Positions 27,604 to 37,956 of a stretch of DNA of 64,000 nucleotides are shown piece by piece (positions within the stretch are counted from its first letter, which is position 1; every line of letters begins with the position of its first letter). The notes beneath the pieces were generated by a model. It was not told the origin of the DNA. It worked only from the letters and a program-made list of their open reading frames with translations, and searched no databases. The DNA lies in NCBI RefSeq assembly GCF_001999325.1, contig NZ_MVAR01000005.1, forward strand, positions 119,643 to 183,642, in the 5' to 3' direction. Source of the stretch: Thioalkalivibrio versutus. Lineage in GTDB: Bacteria > Pseudomonadota > Gammaproteobacteria > Ectothiorhodospirales > Ectothiorhodospiraceae. A program made the translations under genes and the position numbers.

Positions 27604-28083
27604 TTATGCCGCGTCGTTACGGAAGATGAAGTGGTGCCGCGCACCGCGCCGCTCGTCCTGACGCCGCGCGACCTTCTGCACCTCGGGACGGTTGGCAAAC
27701 TGCGCCAGGGTAATCCCGTCGAGGAAGTCGTAGAGCTGCTGGCTCAGGTCGTCCCACAGCTCGTGCGTCAGGCAGCGATCGCCGTCCTGGCAGTCCTTGT
27801 GGCCCTTGCAGCGCGTCACGTCGACTGATTCATCGACCGCCGTAATGATGTTGGCAATGCTGATCTGGTCCGCACGCTTGGCCAGGCGATAACCGCCACC
27901 CGGGCCCCGCACGCCTTCCACCAGATCGGCCTTGCGCAGCTTGGCAAACAGCTGCTCGAGGTAGGACAGCGAAATGCCCTGGCACTGCGAGATGTCGGCA
28001 AGCGTCACGGGACCGATCCGGTCGTGAATCGCCAGATCCATCATGGCCGTCACTGCATAGCGGCCCTTGGTTGAGAGTTTCAT
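27604..28083 (-). CDS. iscR: Fe-S cluster-responsive Rrf2 regulator IscR
   Basis: This 159-residue protein has an N-terminal winged helix ([49 protein letters not shown]). The cluster ligands are in [16 protein letters not shown]: three Cys spaced C-x5-C-x5-C, and His three residues after the last, exactly the IscR pattern. It senses 2Fe-2S cluster supply and represses cluster-assembly genes. The start at 28083 is set by CGGAGG with 8 bp spacing. It stands alone: the iscSUA genes that usually follow it are not downstream, where the convergent TgpA-like gene lies. Two operator-like palindromes lie upstream, suggesting autoregulation. Confidence 0.95.
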   Translation of the reverse strand: MKLSTKGRYAVTAMMDLAIHDRIGPVTLADISQCQGISLSYLEQLFAKLRKADLVEGVRGPGGGYRLAKRADQISIANIITAVDESVDVTRCKGHKDCQDGDRCLTHELWDDLSQQLYDFLDGITLAQFANRPEVQKVARRQDERRGARHHFIFRNDAA

Positions 28084-28155
28084 GCTTGTTGCCTCCGAAT
28101 AACCTTGAGTATGTGTCCTGCTCGACATCCGTTCGCAGGCTGGCATCCATTCTTA

Positions 28156-28180
28156 ATTCTTGACAGCGCCTGTCAGGAAT
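28156..28180 (-). promoter_or_regulatory. Candidate IscR type 1 operator, proximal
   Basis: On the minus strand this 25 bp palindrome has half-sites ATTCCTGACA and TGTCAAGAAT around 5 bases (GGCGC). It agrees with the IscR type 1 consensus (YYGACTR-type half, AGTCRR-type half) except for A/T replacements at the core. It lies 72-97 bp before the iscR ATG. Confidence 0.65.
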
Positions 28181-28190
28181 AATTCCTTAC

Positions 28191-28215
28191 TTACCTGACA
28201 ATGGTAGTCGGGAAT
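28191..28215 (-). promoter_or_regulatory. Candidate IscR type 1 operator, distal
   Basis: On the minus strand the half-sites are ATTCCCGACT and TGTCAGGTAA around ACCAT, an even closer fit to the type 1 site than the proximal one. The two sites are 35 bp apart centre to centre. Tandem operators are typical of the autoregulated iscR promoter of E. coli. Confidence 0.7.
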
Positions 28216-28446
28216 AATTCCCTCATTCTAGCAGGCGAATGAACAAAGATCACGGAATGCTAACGTAGGTATTCAGAACCGTTCCATGCAACGGAGTTCC
28301 CCGGCACAAGAGCGAATCGGCAACGGGCCAGCCTTGGCAGAAGGCAGGGGGGGAGGAAGGACGAAGAGACGATATGCCCGAGCGGAGACGCGCTTTTCCG
28401 ATGGGTACCGGAGATGACGGACGTGCCCGTCCGGGCACTTGGCTTG
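28216..28446. other. Gene-free stretch upstream of iscR
   Basis: Together with the IscR sites this makes a gap of about 360 bp. No gene, RNA gene or clear terminator was found in it. Near its end, GTGCCCG (28423-28429) and CGGGCAC (28432-28438) form a short hairpin a few bases beyond the L,D-transpeptidase stop, without a T run. Short open frames lack ribosome binding sites. Confidence 0.5.
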
Positions 28447-29040
28447 TCAGCCGGACGGCCGACTGAGCTCCGGCACGGCCGGACCCTCGAGGATCATCAC
28501 CAGCGTCCCGACCGGCAGGCGCGGGAACAGCTCGATCACTTCATCGTTGCGCATGCGCACACAGCCCTCCGAGGCCGGTTCGCCAATGCGTCCCTCCTCG
28601 TCGGTCCCGTGGATGTAGATGTACCGGCGCAGCGAATCCACATTGCCGCCCCGATTGATGCCCGGCTCCAGCCCTTCCAGCCAGAGGATCCGCGAGGTGA
28701 TGTTGTCGCGCGGGCTTTGCGCGCCCGGCTCGGTCAGGATTTCCGCGATCTGGCCGGTGTTGCCACGGGCACGGAAGATCGTGCCCCGCGGCGCGCTGTC
28801 ACCGAAGCGCTCGGCAATCCGATGCAGGCCCAGCGGTGTCTTGAAGGTGCCCTCCTCGAAACCCACCCCGCGCGCCGAGGTCGATACATCGAAGATCTCC
28901 GTCACCCGCCCGGCCTCCCAGACGTACAGCCGCTGCTGATCCACCCGGACCACCACCACCGGGACATCATCCGCATTGGGGGCTCGTTCGCGGGCATCCC
29001 GGACGACGGGTTCGATCCATTGGAGACTGGGCAAGAGCAC
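28447..29040 (-). CDS. L,D-transpeptidase (YkuD) domain protein without a visible signal peptide
   Basis: This protein has about 197 residues. The YkuD catalytic motif is seen as YIYIHGTDEEGRIGEPASEGCVRM: His in HGT and the nucleophilic Cys in SEGCVRM. It begins near VVVVRVDQQRLYVWEAG, the usual first strand. Such enzymes cross-link peptidoglycan 3-3, attach Braun lipoprotein or trim muropeptides in the periplasm. Odd: the N-terminus (MLLPSLQWIEPVV) has no signal sequence, and the start is a GTG just 7 bases after the purF stop with a poor ribosome site. Translation coupled to purF is likely. Either export is non-classical, or the enzyme is cytoplasmic, or the start is wrong. Confidence 0.85.
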   Translation of the reverse strand: MLLPSLQWIEPVVRDARERAPNADDVPVVVVRVDQQRLYVWEAGRVTEIFDVSTSARGVGFEEGTFKTPLGLHRIAERFGDSAPRGTIFRARGNTGQIAEILTEPGAQSPRDNITSRILWLEGLEPGINRGGNVDSLRRYIYIHGTDEEGRIGEPASEGCVRMRNDEVIELFPRLPVGTLVMILEGPAVPELSRPSG

Positions 29041-29047
29041 CTCGCGT

Positions 29048-30556
<1,509 letters not shown>

Positions 30557-30651
30557 ACGGTTTCAGGCTCCAGGGTTTTGCAAACGCTGACCAAAGCCGT
30601 TCACGGCCTGTCAGCACACGTTGCGCTGCAAATGCCGTTTGCAGCTCGCTT

Positions 30652-31203
30652 CTAGGGTGTCGCCGGCTCGTCGGCGTCGGGGATTACTTCTTCGACCGGC
30701 TCGTCACTCGCCAGCAGATCATGGATCTGTTCCTGCCAGCCTTCCGGCAATTGGGCAATCAGCCAATCCACCAGGCGCTCGAACTCCGGGATCAGGCGGC
30801 TGTTTTCCCACCAGGACTCGTCCGGCATCAAGGTCAGCGAGGCAAGGAAGATCAGTACCGCCACCAGCAGCACGCCGCGCAGCAGCCCGAAGATCACGCC
30901 CAGCGAGCGGTCGGTACCGGTCAGCCCGGTTCCCTTCACCAGGCGGTTGGCCACTACTCCGAGGATGCCGCCCACAATCAGGACGCCAATAAAGATCAGG
31001 GCGAAGCCAATGCCCAGGCGCAGGGTGGCATCCGAAACCGCCTGGGGGATTTGTTCCGCCACCTCGGCCGCATAGCGGATACCCAGCCACACGCCCACGA
31101 TCCACGTGGCGAGCGAAAAGGACTCGCGCACGAAGCCACGGAAAAGGCTGATCAGCCCTGACACAACGATCAGGGCGATGATGATGAGGTCGATCCAGTT
31201 CAC
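30652..31203 (-). CDS. cvpA: CvpA family membrane protein
   Basis: This 183-residue protein has four predicted membrane helices: WIDLIIIALIVVSGLISLFRG, SLATWIVGVWLGI, IGFALIFIGVLIVGGILGVVA and GLLRGVLLVAVLIFLAS. The CvpA signature is GLTGTDRSLGVIFGLLRG. The C-terminus is acidic. CvpA is needed for colicin V production in E. coli and affects envelope stress and purine repression by neighbourhood; its molecular role is unsettled. The position between the SPOR protein and purF is the conserved one. Confidence 0.94.
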   Translation of the reverse strand: MNWIDLIIIALIVVSGLISLFRGFVRESFSLATWIVGVWLGIRYAAEVAEQIPQAVSDATLRLGIGFALIFIGVLIVGGILGVVANRLVKGTGLTGTDRSLGVIFGLLRGVLLVAVLIFLASLTLMPDESWWENSRLIPEFERLVDWLIAQLPEGWQEQIHDLLASDEPVEEVIPDADEPATP

Positions 31204-31285
31204 GGGGCCGGCATCGCGTGCTGAAAGGGCGCGTAGTTTACCCCAGCCATCGGTTCCTCGCAGGGTGCCCCGGTCGTCATGGCCA

Positions 31286-31885
31286 TCAGGGGTGTGCCAC
31301 CACGATACCGGACAACTCCAGCTCGTCCTGCAGCCGTTCGCCCAGCTTCACGGCCTCCTCGCGCTGCGCCAGCGGACCGACCTTCACCCGGTAAATCGGG
31401 CGGCCATCGGCCATGGAGTCATCGATGAAGGCCGGCCAGCCCGTGTCGCGCAAGCGGGCCGCCTGCTCGCGCGCGTTGTCCTCGCCGCGGAAGCTCCCGA
31501 CCTGCACCGCCCACCCGGCCTGCACCGGCTCGTCTGGCTCGACCGAGCGCACCGGCGCATCCTGGCGGGCCGCGGAACCTCCCTGCTCCCCAGCGGCCGC
31601 CCGCGCGCCCTCGCCATTCTCCAGGCTGTGCAACTCGGCAACCGGCCCGTCGCGTTCCGCCGCCGGCGCGGCGGGTGCCGTGTCCCGACGTGCAGCCGGG
31701 CGCTCCGATGGCAGGGAGATATCGGGCTCGGCAAAGGTGGGCGCCGCGGGCACCGGGTCATCGATCCCGCTCATGTACTCGTAACCTGCCCCGTCGAACA
31801 ACCAGGGCAAAAAGATGACCGCCAGCACGATCAGGATGACCGCGCCAACCAGGCGAAAGCGGATGGGATTGTCGCTGCTGGTCAT
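31286..31885 (-). CDS. dedD: SPOR-domain protein (DedD-like)
   Basis: This 199-residue protein has a short cytoplasmic N-terminus, one membrane helix (FRLVGAVILIVLAVIFLPWLF), a long Pro/Ala/Glu-rich periplasmic linker and a C-terminal SPOR domain of about 75 residues (WAVQVGSFRGEDNAREQAARL, YRVKVGPLAQREEAVKLGERL). SPOR domains bind denuded glycan strands at the septum; DedD is a nonessential division protein. Synteny folC-dedD-cvpA-purF supports the name. Confidence 0.88.
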   Translation of the reverse strand: MTSSDNPIRFRLVGAVILIVLAVIFLPWLFDGAGYEYMSGIDDPVPAAPTFAEPDISLPSERPAARRDTAPAAPAAERDGPVAELHSLENGEGARAAAGEQGGSAARQDAPVRSVEPDEPVQAGWAVQVGSFRGEDNAREQAARLRDTGWPAFIDDSMADGRPIYRVKVGPLAQREEAVKLGERLQDELELSGIVVAHP

Positions 31886-31995
31886 GCGGTCATCCGAGGG
31901 CGGCGCCAGGGCCAGTTAAGGAAACACTACACGCCTGTGACAGTACGCTCGCTCGCGCCGGCGTCGCAAGCCGTCGGGCATGACGCTCCTGACGC

Positions 31996-33333
31996 TCAAA
32001 GGGCATGCACAACCTCGCCCGCAGCACCAAGCGCCTCGGCCTGCCCGGACAGTGCCAGCTCGGCCAGGTCCTGCGACTGCTCCAGTACCGCCGCCACGGT
32101 GTAGAACGAACCGAACACCACCACCCGGCCGCAAGGTCCGGCGCAACGCGTTGCTTCTGCGAGGGCCGCCGCGACGTCATCCACGCGGGACACCCGGCGT
32201 TGTCCGCTCGCCTCCAACTCGGTGGCCAGCGCCGCGGCGGGCAATGCCCGCGGCAGGTCCAGCGGGACCGGCACCCAGGCATCGACGAGGCCATCCAGAC
32301 GACTCCACATGGCGGCCCGCTCCTTGTCCGCCATGACGGCGACCAGGGCCACCACCGCGCCCGGGGCGGGATGCGCCTCCAGCCAGCGCGCGAGTTCGTT
32401 GACCGCATGCACGTTGTGGGCAACATCCAGCAGCCATTCCGGGTCGCCGTGTAGCCGCTGCAGACGCCCCGGCGCAGAGATCGCCAGGGCCCGACTGACG
32501 ACACCATCGTCGAGCCCCCGGGCCAGTCCCAGTGATTCGACCACAGCGAGGGCCGTAGCCGTGTTCAGGAGCGCCGCACCATCAATCCGGGCGGCTGCGC
32601 CCTCGACCCGCCATTCGCGCGCCGTCCCCTGCCACTGCCATCGTAGCGTCGTCGCGTCGCGCGTCAGGGCGAAATCACGCCCACTGCGCAGGCCCTGCGC
32701 CCCCAGTTGTGCGGCATGCTCCAGCACGCTGGCCGGCGGTTCGGGCTCGCCCAGCACTACCGGGCGATTGGGGCGCATGATACCGGCCTTCTCGCGGCCG
32801 ATCGCCTCGCGACTGTCGCCCAGCCAGGTCTGATGATCGAGGTCCACCGCGGTGATCGCAGCAACGTCGGCATCCCAGATGTTGACGGCGTCCAGGCGCC
32901 CGCCCAGCCCCACCTCCAGCACCTGTACCGCGACTCCCTGCTCGCGGAACAGCCAGACCGCGGCCAGTGCACCGAATTCGAAATAGGTCAGGGAATCCTC
33001 GCCGCGAGCCTGGTCGATCGCCTCGAAGGCACAGCACAGGGCGGCATCGGAGACGGGCTCGCCGTCGATGCGGATGCGTTCGTTGTAGCGCAGCAGGTGC
33101 GGCGAGGTGAACAGCCCGACCTTCAGCCCCTGCGCCTGCAGCAGGGCCGCGGTGCGCGTCGCCACCGTCCCCTTGCCGTTGGTCCCGGCCACGATCACGG
33201 TGGGCGGTCTGCCGGCCCCACGCAGCCCCAGGCGGTCGGCCACCAGGGCAATGCGCTCCAGGGTCAGATCCATTCCCACGGGATGCAGTTGCTCCTGGAA
33301 GGCGAGCCACTGCGCCAGGGTCGTGAAGCGCAC
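31996..33333 (-). CDS. folC: Folylpolyglutamate synthase / dihydrofolate synthase
   Basis: This 445-residue Mur-ligase-fold enzyme adds glutamate to dihydropteroate and to folates. It begins with the typical LAQWLAFQEQLHP, has the P-loop VAGTNGKGTVA and the metal-binding region LTYFEFGALAAVWLF, then DVAHNVHAVNELARWL. Its C-terminal domain binds glutamate. It follows accD by 8 bp, so the two are certainly co-transcribed; this accD-folC order is shared by most gammaproteobacteria. Confidence 0.95.
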   Translation of the reverse strand: MRFTTLAQWLAFQEQLHPVGMDLTLERIALVADRLGLRGAGRPPTVIVAGTNGKGTVATRTAALLQAQGLKVGLFTSPHLLRYNERIRIDGEPVSDAALCCAFEAIDQARGEDSLTYFEFGALAAVWLFREQGVAVQVLEVGLGGRLDAVNIWDADVAAITAVDLDHQTWLGDSREAIGREKAGIMRPNRPVVLGEPEPPASVLEHAAQLGAQGLRSGRDFALTRDATTLRWQWQGTAREWRVEGAAARIDGAALLNTATALAVVESLGLARGLDDGVVSRALAISAPGRLQRLHGDPEWLLDVAHNVHAVNELARWLEAHPAPGAVVALVAVMADKERAAMWSRLDGLVDAWVPVPLDLPRALPAAALATELEASGQRRVSRVDDVAAALAEATRCAGPCGRVVVFGSFYTVAAVLEQSQDLAELALSGQAEALGAAGEVVHAL

Positions 33334-33341
33334 CGACTGCC

Positions 33342-34319
33342 TCAGGCGGGGCGCGGCGCGTCGACGCGCTCGCCCTCCGCCCCGTTTTCGGGACTGATAA
33401 CCTCGACGGACCCCTCACCCTCACCCTCACCCTCCGCCTCATCTGCGGTTGGGTCGGCGCCCGGCGCCGGGGCGTGGGTCAGCATGCCCAGCACCGCAGC
33501 CAGACGGCTGCGCATGTCACGGCGATCGACGATCATGTCGATCGCGCCATGCTCGAGCAGAAACTCCGAACGCTGGAAGCCCTCGGGAAGGGTCTCGCGC
33601 ACGGTCTGCTGGATCACGCGGGGCCCGGCAAAGCCAATCAGGGCATTCGGCTCGGCCACGTTCAGATCACCCAGCATGGCCAGGCTCGCGGACACACCCC
33701 CCATGGTCGGATCGGTCATCACCGAGATGAACGGGAGGCGTTCTTCCTGCATGCGCGCCAGCACCGCGCTGGTCTTGGCCATCTGCAACAGCGAGAACAA
33801 CGCCTCCTGCATGCGCGCACCACCGGAGGCACTGAAGCACACCAGCGGGATGCCCTGTTCCAGCGACCGGTTGGCGCCGCGCACGAAGCGCTCGCCCACC
33901 GCGGAGCCCATGGAACCGCCCATGAAGCGGAAGTCGAAGGCAGACGCCACCAAGGGGCGCCCCAGAAGCTGGCCCTGCATCACGATCAGGGCATCGCGCT
34001 CGCCGGTGGCCCGCTGGGCCGCCACCAGGCGATCCTTGTACTTCTTGGAATCGCGGAATTTCAGGACATCGGAGGATTCGATATCCGCCGCGATCTCCTC
34101 GCGGCCCTCGGCGTCCAGGAAGGTCTCCAGGCGCCGGCGTGCGCTCATGCGGCGGTGATGACTGCATTTCGGGCAGACATCGAGGTTGCGTTCCACCTCG
34201 GGGCGATAAAGCGTCGCGTCACAGCCCTCGCAACGGACCCACAGGCCCTCCGGGACCCCCCGCTTGGTCGCATTGTCGGTGCGGATGCGCGAAGGCATCA
34301 ACTTCTCGAACCAGCTCAT
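33342..34319 (-). CDS. accD: Acetyl-CoA carboxylase carboxyltransferase subunit beta
   Basis: This 325-residue protein has an N-terminal zinc ribbon ([23 protein letters not shown]) and a crotonase-like carboxyltransferase body ([56 protein letters not shown]). It forms the A2B2 carboxyltransferase with AccA to make malonyl-CoA. Odd: the C-terminus carries a short acidic tail with EGEGEGEG encoded by a perfect hexanucleotide tandem repeat, outside the catalytic fold. The start [12 protein letters not shown] is the family norm. Confidence 0.97.
   Translation of the reverse strand: MSWFEKLMPSRIRTDNATKRGVPEGLWVRCEGCDATLYRPEVERNLDVCPKCSHHRRMSARRRLETFLDAEGREEIAADIESSDVLKFRDSKKYKDRLVAAQRATGERDALIVMQGQLLGRPLVASAFDFRFMGGSMGSAVGERFVRGANRSLEQGIPLVCFSASGGARMQEALFSLLQMAKTSAVLARMQEERLPFISVMTDPTMGGVSASLAMLGDLNVAEPNALIGFAGPRVIQQTVRETLPEGFQRSEFLLEHGAIDMIVDRRDMRSRLAAVLGMLTHAPAPGADPTADEAEGEGEGEGSVEVISPENGAEGERVDAPRPA
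33412..33434 (-). repeat. Hexanucleotide tandem repeat in the accD tail
   Basis: The unit CCCTCA (plus strand) is repeated about 3.8 times; on the coding strand this is GAGGGT, giving Glu-Gly repeats. Unit size is a multiple of three, so length changes would keep the frame and alter only the acidic tail. Confidence 0.8.
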
Positions 34320-34355
34320 GCCGTCTCCCCGTAATTCGAATCGGCGCCGCGCATT

Positions 34356-35189
34356 CTACACCGTGGCTGCCGCGCCCGGGGAGCGCGCCGCATCCATGGC
34401 ATGACGCATCTCACTGACCACCGCCGCCGCCGCACGGGCGAAGCCGTCGGCATCTCCGTCGTGCTCCTCGGCCAGGCGCACGATCGCGCTGCCCACCACC
34501 ACGGCATCGGCCACCTGCGCCACCCTCCCCGCGGTCTCGGCATCGCGAATGCCGAAGCCCACGCCCAACGGCAGCCCGGTGTGGCGACGCAGACCTTCCA
34601 GGCGCGCGGCCAGTGCCGAGGTATCCAGGGTCTGCGAACCGGTCACGCCCTTCAGCGATACGTAGTAAACGAAGCCGCGCGCCGCCCGGGCCACATGATC
34701 GATACGCGCCTCCGAGGTCGTGGGCGCGATCAGGAAGATGGGATCGATGCCGGCCTGCTCCAGCAGCCCCACCACGTCCTCGCTCTCCTCCGGCGGCAGG
34801 TCCACCGTCAGCAACCCATCCAGCCCGGCCGCCTTCGCGGTCTGGGCAAAGGTCTCGTACCCCATGCGCTCCACCGGATTCAGGTAGCCCATCAGGACCA
34901 CCGGCGTAGTGGTGTCGGTCTTGCGGAACTCCGCCACCATCGCCAGCACGTCGCGCAACCCGGTGCCAAAACGCAGGGCCCGCTCACAGGCCTTCTGGAT
35001 CACCGGGCCATCGGCCATCGGGTCGGAAAACGGGACGCCCAGCTCGATCAGGTCGGCCCCGGCCTCCACCAGTGCGTGCATCAGGGGTACGGTGGCCCCC
35101 GGCTCCGGGTCGCCCGCCGTCACGTACGGGATCAACGCCGCGCGATTCTGTTCGCGCAGTTCGGCAAAACGCTGCTCGATGCGGCTCAT
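34356..35189 (-). CDS. trpA: Tryptophan synthase alpha chain
   Basis: This 277-residue TIM barrel cleaves indole-3-glycerol phosphate to indole. The catalytic Glu and Asp lie in [20 protein letters not shown], and the phosphate site is in [11 protein letters not shown]. It begins [28 protein letters not shown]. Its start overlaps the trpB stop by 4 bp, as expected for a channel-forming pair. It is followed by accD after about 36 bp. Confidence 0.97.
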   Translation of the reverse strand: MSRIEQRFAELREQNRAALIPYVTAGDPEPGATVPLMHALVEAGADLIELGVPFSDPMADGPVIQKACERALRFGTGLRDVLAMVAEFRKTDTTTPVVLMGYLNPVERMGYETFAQTAKAAGLDGLLTVDLPPEESEDVVGLLEQAGIDPIFLIAPTTSEARIDHVARAARGFVYYVSLKGVTGSQTLDTSALAARLEGLRRHTGLPLGVGFGIRDAETAGRVAQVADAVVVGSAIVRLAEEHDGDADGFARAAAAVVSEMRHAMDAARSPGAAATV

Positions 35190-36394
35190 AGCGTAATCCC
35201 CTCGCGTTCGGCCACGGTGTTCAGGTCCTTGTCGCCGCGCCCGGACAGATTGATGATGATGCTTTGATCGGGACGCATCTGCGGGGCCAGGTCCAGCACA
35301 TGGGCAATCGCATGACTGGTCTCCAGCGCCGGGATGATGCCCTCGGTGCGGGTCATGCGGTGGAAGCCGGCCAGCGCCTGGTCATCCGTTACCGACACGT
35401 AGTTCACCCGGCCGATGTCCTTCAGCCACGCATGCTCCGGCCCGACGCCCGGGTAGTCCAGGCCCGCCGAGACCGAGTGCGTGCCGATGATCTGGCCGTT
35501 CTCGTCTTCCATCAGGTACGTCCGGTTGCCGTGCAGAACGCCCGGCTGTCCGGCGCACAGTGGTGCGGAGTGGCGCCCGGTCTCGACCCCGTCGCCCCCG
35601 GCCTCGACCCCGATCATCGCCACCGACTCGTCACCGAGGAACGCATGGAACAGGCCGATCGCGTTGGACCCCCCGCCGACGCAAGCCACCAGGGTATCCG
35701 GCAGGCGGCCGGTCATCGCCAGGTGCTGCTCGCGCGCCTCGCGGCCGATCACCGCCTGGAAGTCCCGGACCATCGCCGGATACGGGTGCGGCCCTGCCAC
35801 GGTGCCAATGATGTAGAAGGTGTCGTCGACGTTGGTCACCCAGTCGCGCATCGCCTCGTTCAACGCGTCCTTCAGGGTGCGGGTCCCGGATTTCACCGCC
35901 ACCACCTCGGCACCCAAAAGACGCATGCGATAGACGTTCTGTGTCTGGCGCCGGGTGTCCTCTTCGCCCATGTAGACCACGCATTCCAGCCCCAGCCGCG
36001 CGGCCACGGTGGCCGTCGCAACGCCGTGCTGTCCGGCACCGGTCTCGGCGATGATTCGCTTCTTGCCCAGGCGCTTGGCCAGCAGGGCCTGGCCGATCGT
36101 GTTGTTTACCTTGTGCGCGCCGGTGTGATTCAGGTCCTCGCGCTTGAGGTAGACCTGCGCCCCACCCAGTTCCCGCGACATGCGCTCGGCGTGATAGAGC
36201 GGGTTGGGCCGCCCAACGAACTGCTTCAGGTCATGATCCAGCTCCGCCAGGAAGTCGGGATCCTGCATGTACTGCTCGTATACCGCCTGCAGCTCGTCCA
36301 GCGCCCCCATCAGGGTCTCGGACACGAAGCGCCCGCCATACGGCCCGAAATGCCCACGGGCATCCGGGAAAGCCGCCCAGTCAATCTTGTTCAT
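35186..36394 (-). CDS. trpB: Tryptophan synthase beta chain
   Basis: This protein has about 402 residues and is a PLP enzyme joining indole and serine. The PLP lysine is in [20 protein letters not shown], followed by [17 protein letters not shown] and the phosphate cradle [18 protein letters not shown] 36394 ([17 protein letters not shown]) is preferred over a start at 36451. The gene overlaps trpF by 14 bp. In Pseudomonas trpBA is split off under TrpI control; here trpFBA are contiguous and co-oriented. Confidence 0.97.
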   Translation of the reverse strand: MNKIDWAAFPDARGHFGPYGGRFVSETLMGALDELQAVYEQYMQDPDFLAELDHDLKQFVGRPNPLYHAERMSRELGGAQVYLKREDLNHTGAHKVNNTIGQALLAKRLGKKRIIAETGAGQHGVATATVAARLGLECVVYMGEEDTRRQTQNVYRMRLLGAEVVAVKSGTRTLKDALNEAMRDWVTNVDDTFYIIGTVAGPHPYPAMVRDFQAVIGREAREQHLAMTGRLPDTLVACVGGGSNAIGLFHAFLGDESVAMIGVEAGGDGVETGRHSAPLCAGQPGVLHGNRTYLMEDENGQIIGTHSVSAGLDYPGVGPEHAWLKDIGRVNYVSVTDDQALAGFHRMTRTEGIIPALETSHAIAHVLDLAPQMRPDQSIIINLSGRGDKDLNTVAEREGITL

Positions 36395-37022
36395 CAGTCT
36401 CCACCTCGCATTGACGCACCGCCTGCACGAAGGCCCGCATGCGTCGTGCATCCTTGATTCCGGGCGCGGATTCCACCCCGGAACTCACATCGACCCCGTA
36501 CGGGCGCAGGTGTTCCAGCGCAGCGCGCACCGAGTCCGTATCCAGCCCCCCGGCCAGCAGCCAGGGCCGTTCCAGGGCATCGGGGACGCGCTGCCAGTCG
36601 AAGCGGTGCCCCGACCCGCCGCTGCGCCCCCCACCATGGCTATCCAGGAGAAACCCCTGGGCATCCGGGTGCTGCTCCATCGCCGGGCGCGGATCCTGCC
36701 CCTCGCCCATGGCGATGGCCTTCAGATAAGGCCGCCCGAAGCGCGCGCAAAACGGCGCCGTCTCGTGCCCGTGAAACTGCAGGCAATCCAGCCCTACCGT
36801 CTGCAACACCGTTTCGACTCGTGACGGATCCGGGTCCACGAACAGACCCACCGTGGTCACGAACGGCGGCAGCGCGGCCGCGATGGCCGCGGCCTGCGCC
36901 GGCTCAACCGCCCGCCGACTCGCTGCATGAAACACCAGCCCGATGGCATCGGCCCCGGCCGCCGCCGCGGCGCGTGCCTGTTCCGGGCTCGTCACTCCGC
37001 AGATCTTCACCCGATAACGCAT
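36381..37022 (-). CDS. trpF: Phosphoribosylanthranilate isomerase
   Basis: This protein has about 213 residues and is a TIM barrel catalysing the Amadori rearrangement before indole-glycerol phosphate formation. The start [12 protein letters not shown] contains the general base Cys, and the acid Asp is in [10 protein letters not shown]. The C-terminal phosphate site reads [15 protein letters not shown] 37022 gives the usual MRYRVKICG start. It is separated from truA by about 70 bp and overlaps trpB. It is monofunctional, not fused to trpC as in enterics. Confidence 0.96.
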   Translation of the reverse strand: MRYRVKICGVTSPEQARAAAAAGADAIGLVFHAASRRAVEPAQAAAIAAALPPFVTTVGLFVDPDPSRVETVLQTVGLDCLQFHGHETAPFCARFGRPYLKAIAMGEGQDPRPAMEQHPDAQGFLLDSHGGGRSGGSGHRFDWQRVPDALERPWLLAGGLDTDSVRAALEHLRPYGVDVSSGVESAPGIKDARRMRAFVQAVRQCEVETDEQD

Positions 37023-37093
37023 GCGCCCGCCGGCCTCCTCTGTCCGGTCGCAAAGCCTACCAGAACCCGGCACGCGATCCGGCTTTCCCGCAA

Positions 37094-37945
37094 TCACCCC
37101 GGCGCATTCCCCGGGACGCCATCGAGGACCGGCCCCGCGGTGATCGGCAGCTCGAACTCCACCGGATAATCCACATGCACGAAATAGAGCCCGCCGGCCG
37201 GCGCGGTGATCCCCGACGCGCGCCGATCACGCGCCGCCAGAACCTCCGCCGGCCAGCCGGGATCGGCGCGCCCATCCCCTACCGCCAACAGCACGCCGGC
37301 GATGTTGCGCACCATGTGATGCAGAAAGGCATTCGCGTGGATGTCCAGGATCACAAGGGCCCCGCGCCGGATCACCGACAACGAATGCACGCGCCGCACC
37401 GGCGATTTCGCCTGGCAAGCCGCCGCCCGCAGGCTGCTGAAGTCATGTTCGCCGACAAAGGTCTGACCCGCGCGATGCATGCGCTCCGCATCCAGCGGAC
37501 GCCGCCACCAGGACACTCGTCCGGCCTCCAGTGCCGGACGCACTGCTCGATTCGCAATGACGTAGCGATACCGTCTGCCAAATGCGCCGAACCGGGCGTG
37601 AAACGCCCCCGGAACCGGTTGCGCCCAGGTCACGGCAATCGCGTCAGGCAGGCGACTGTTGGCGCCCAGGATCCATGCACGCGGCTCGCGCTGCGCCGGA
37701 GTATCGAAATGCACCACCTGCGCCGTGGCATGGACTCCCGCATCGGTGCGCCCCGCACAACTCAACGCGACCGGATGATTCGCCACAAACCCCAGTGCCG
37801 CCTCCAACTGCTGCTGCACGCTGGGACCGTCCTTCTGGCGCTGCCAGCCCAACAACCCACGCCCGTCATATTCGACCCCCAGCGCCCAGCGTTGTACCAG
37901 CTCACCCGCATCGTTGAAGCCCGGTTGTGCGTGCGCCTCACTCAA
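37094..37945 (-). CDS. truA: tRNA pseudouridine(38-40) synthase TruA, TTG start
   Basis: This protein has about 283 residues. Motifs are GVEYDGRGLLGWQRQ, the catalytic Asp in CAGRTDAGVHATAQVVHFD, and the C-terminal ANAFLHHMVRNIAG. It modifies the anticodon arm of many tRNAs. No ATG precedes the conserved first strand in frame within this gene's own region. A TTG at 37945 has GAGGAG 6 bp before it and gives a sensible short N-terminus (LSEAHAQPGFNDAGELVQRW). The much longer frame from 38614 is antisense-like read-through of the upstream membrane gene. The truA-trpF order is conserved. Confidence 0.93.
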   Translation of the reverse strand: MSEAHAQPGFNDAGELVQRWALGVEYDGRGLLGWQRQKDGPSVQQQLEAALGFVANHPVALSCAGRTDAGVHATAQVVHFDTPAQREPRAWILGANSRLPDAIAVTWAQPVPGAFHARFGAFGRRYRYVIANRAVRPALEAGRVSWWRRPLDAERMHRAGQTFVGEHDFSSLRAAACQAKSPVRRVHSLSVIRRGALVILDIHANAFLHHMVRNIAGVLLAVGDGRADPGWPAEVLAARDRRASGITAPAGGLYFVHVDYPVEFELPITAGPVLDGVPGNAPG

Positions 37946-37956
37946 ATGTCCGCTCC

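Noticed and set aside
28250-28438. A small gene between iscR and the L,D-transpeptidase gene
   Set aside because: The 62-codon frame has no ribosome site, motif or signal and lies in a regulatory gap.
33412-33434. Tandem repeat as a CRISPR or VNTR locus
   Set aside because: The unit is 6 bp, has no spacers and is coding.
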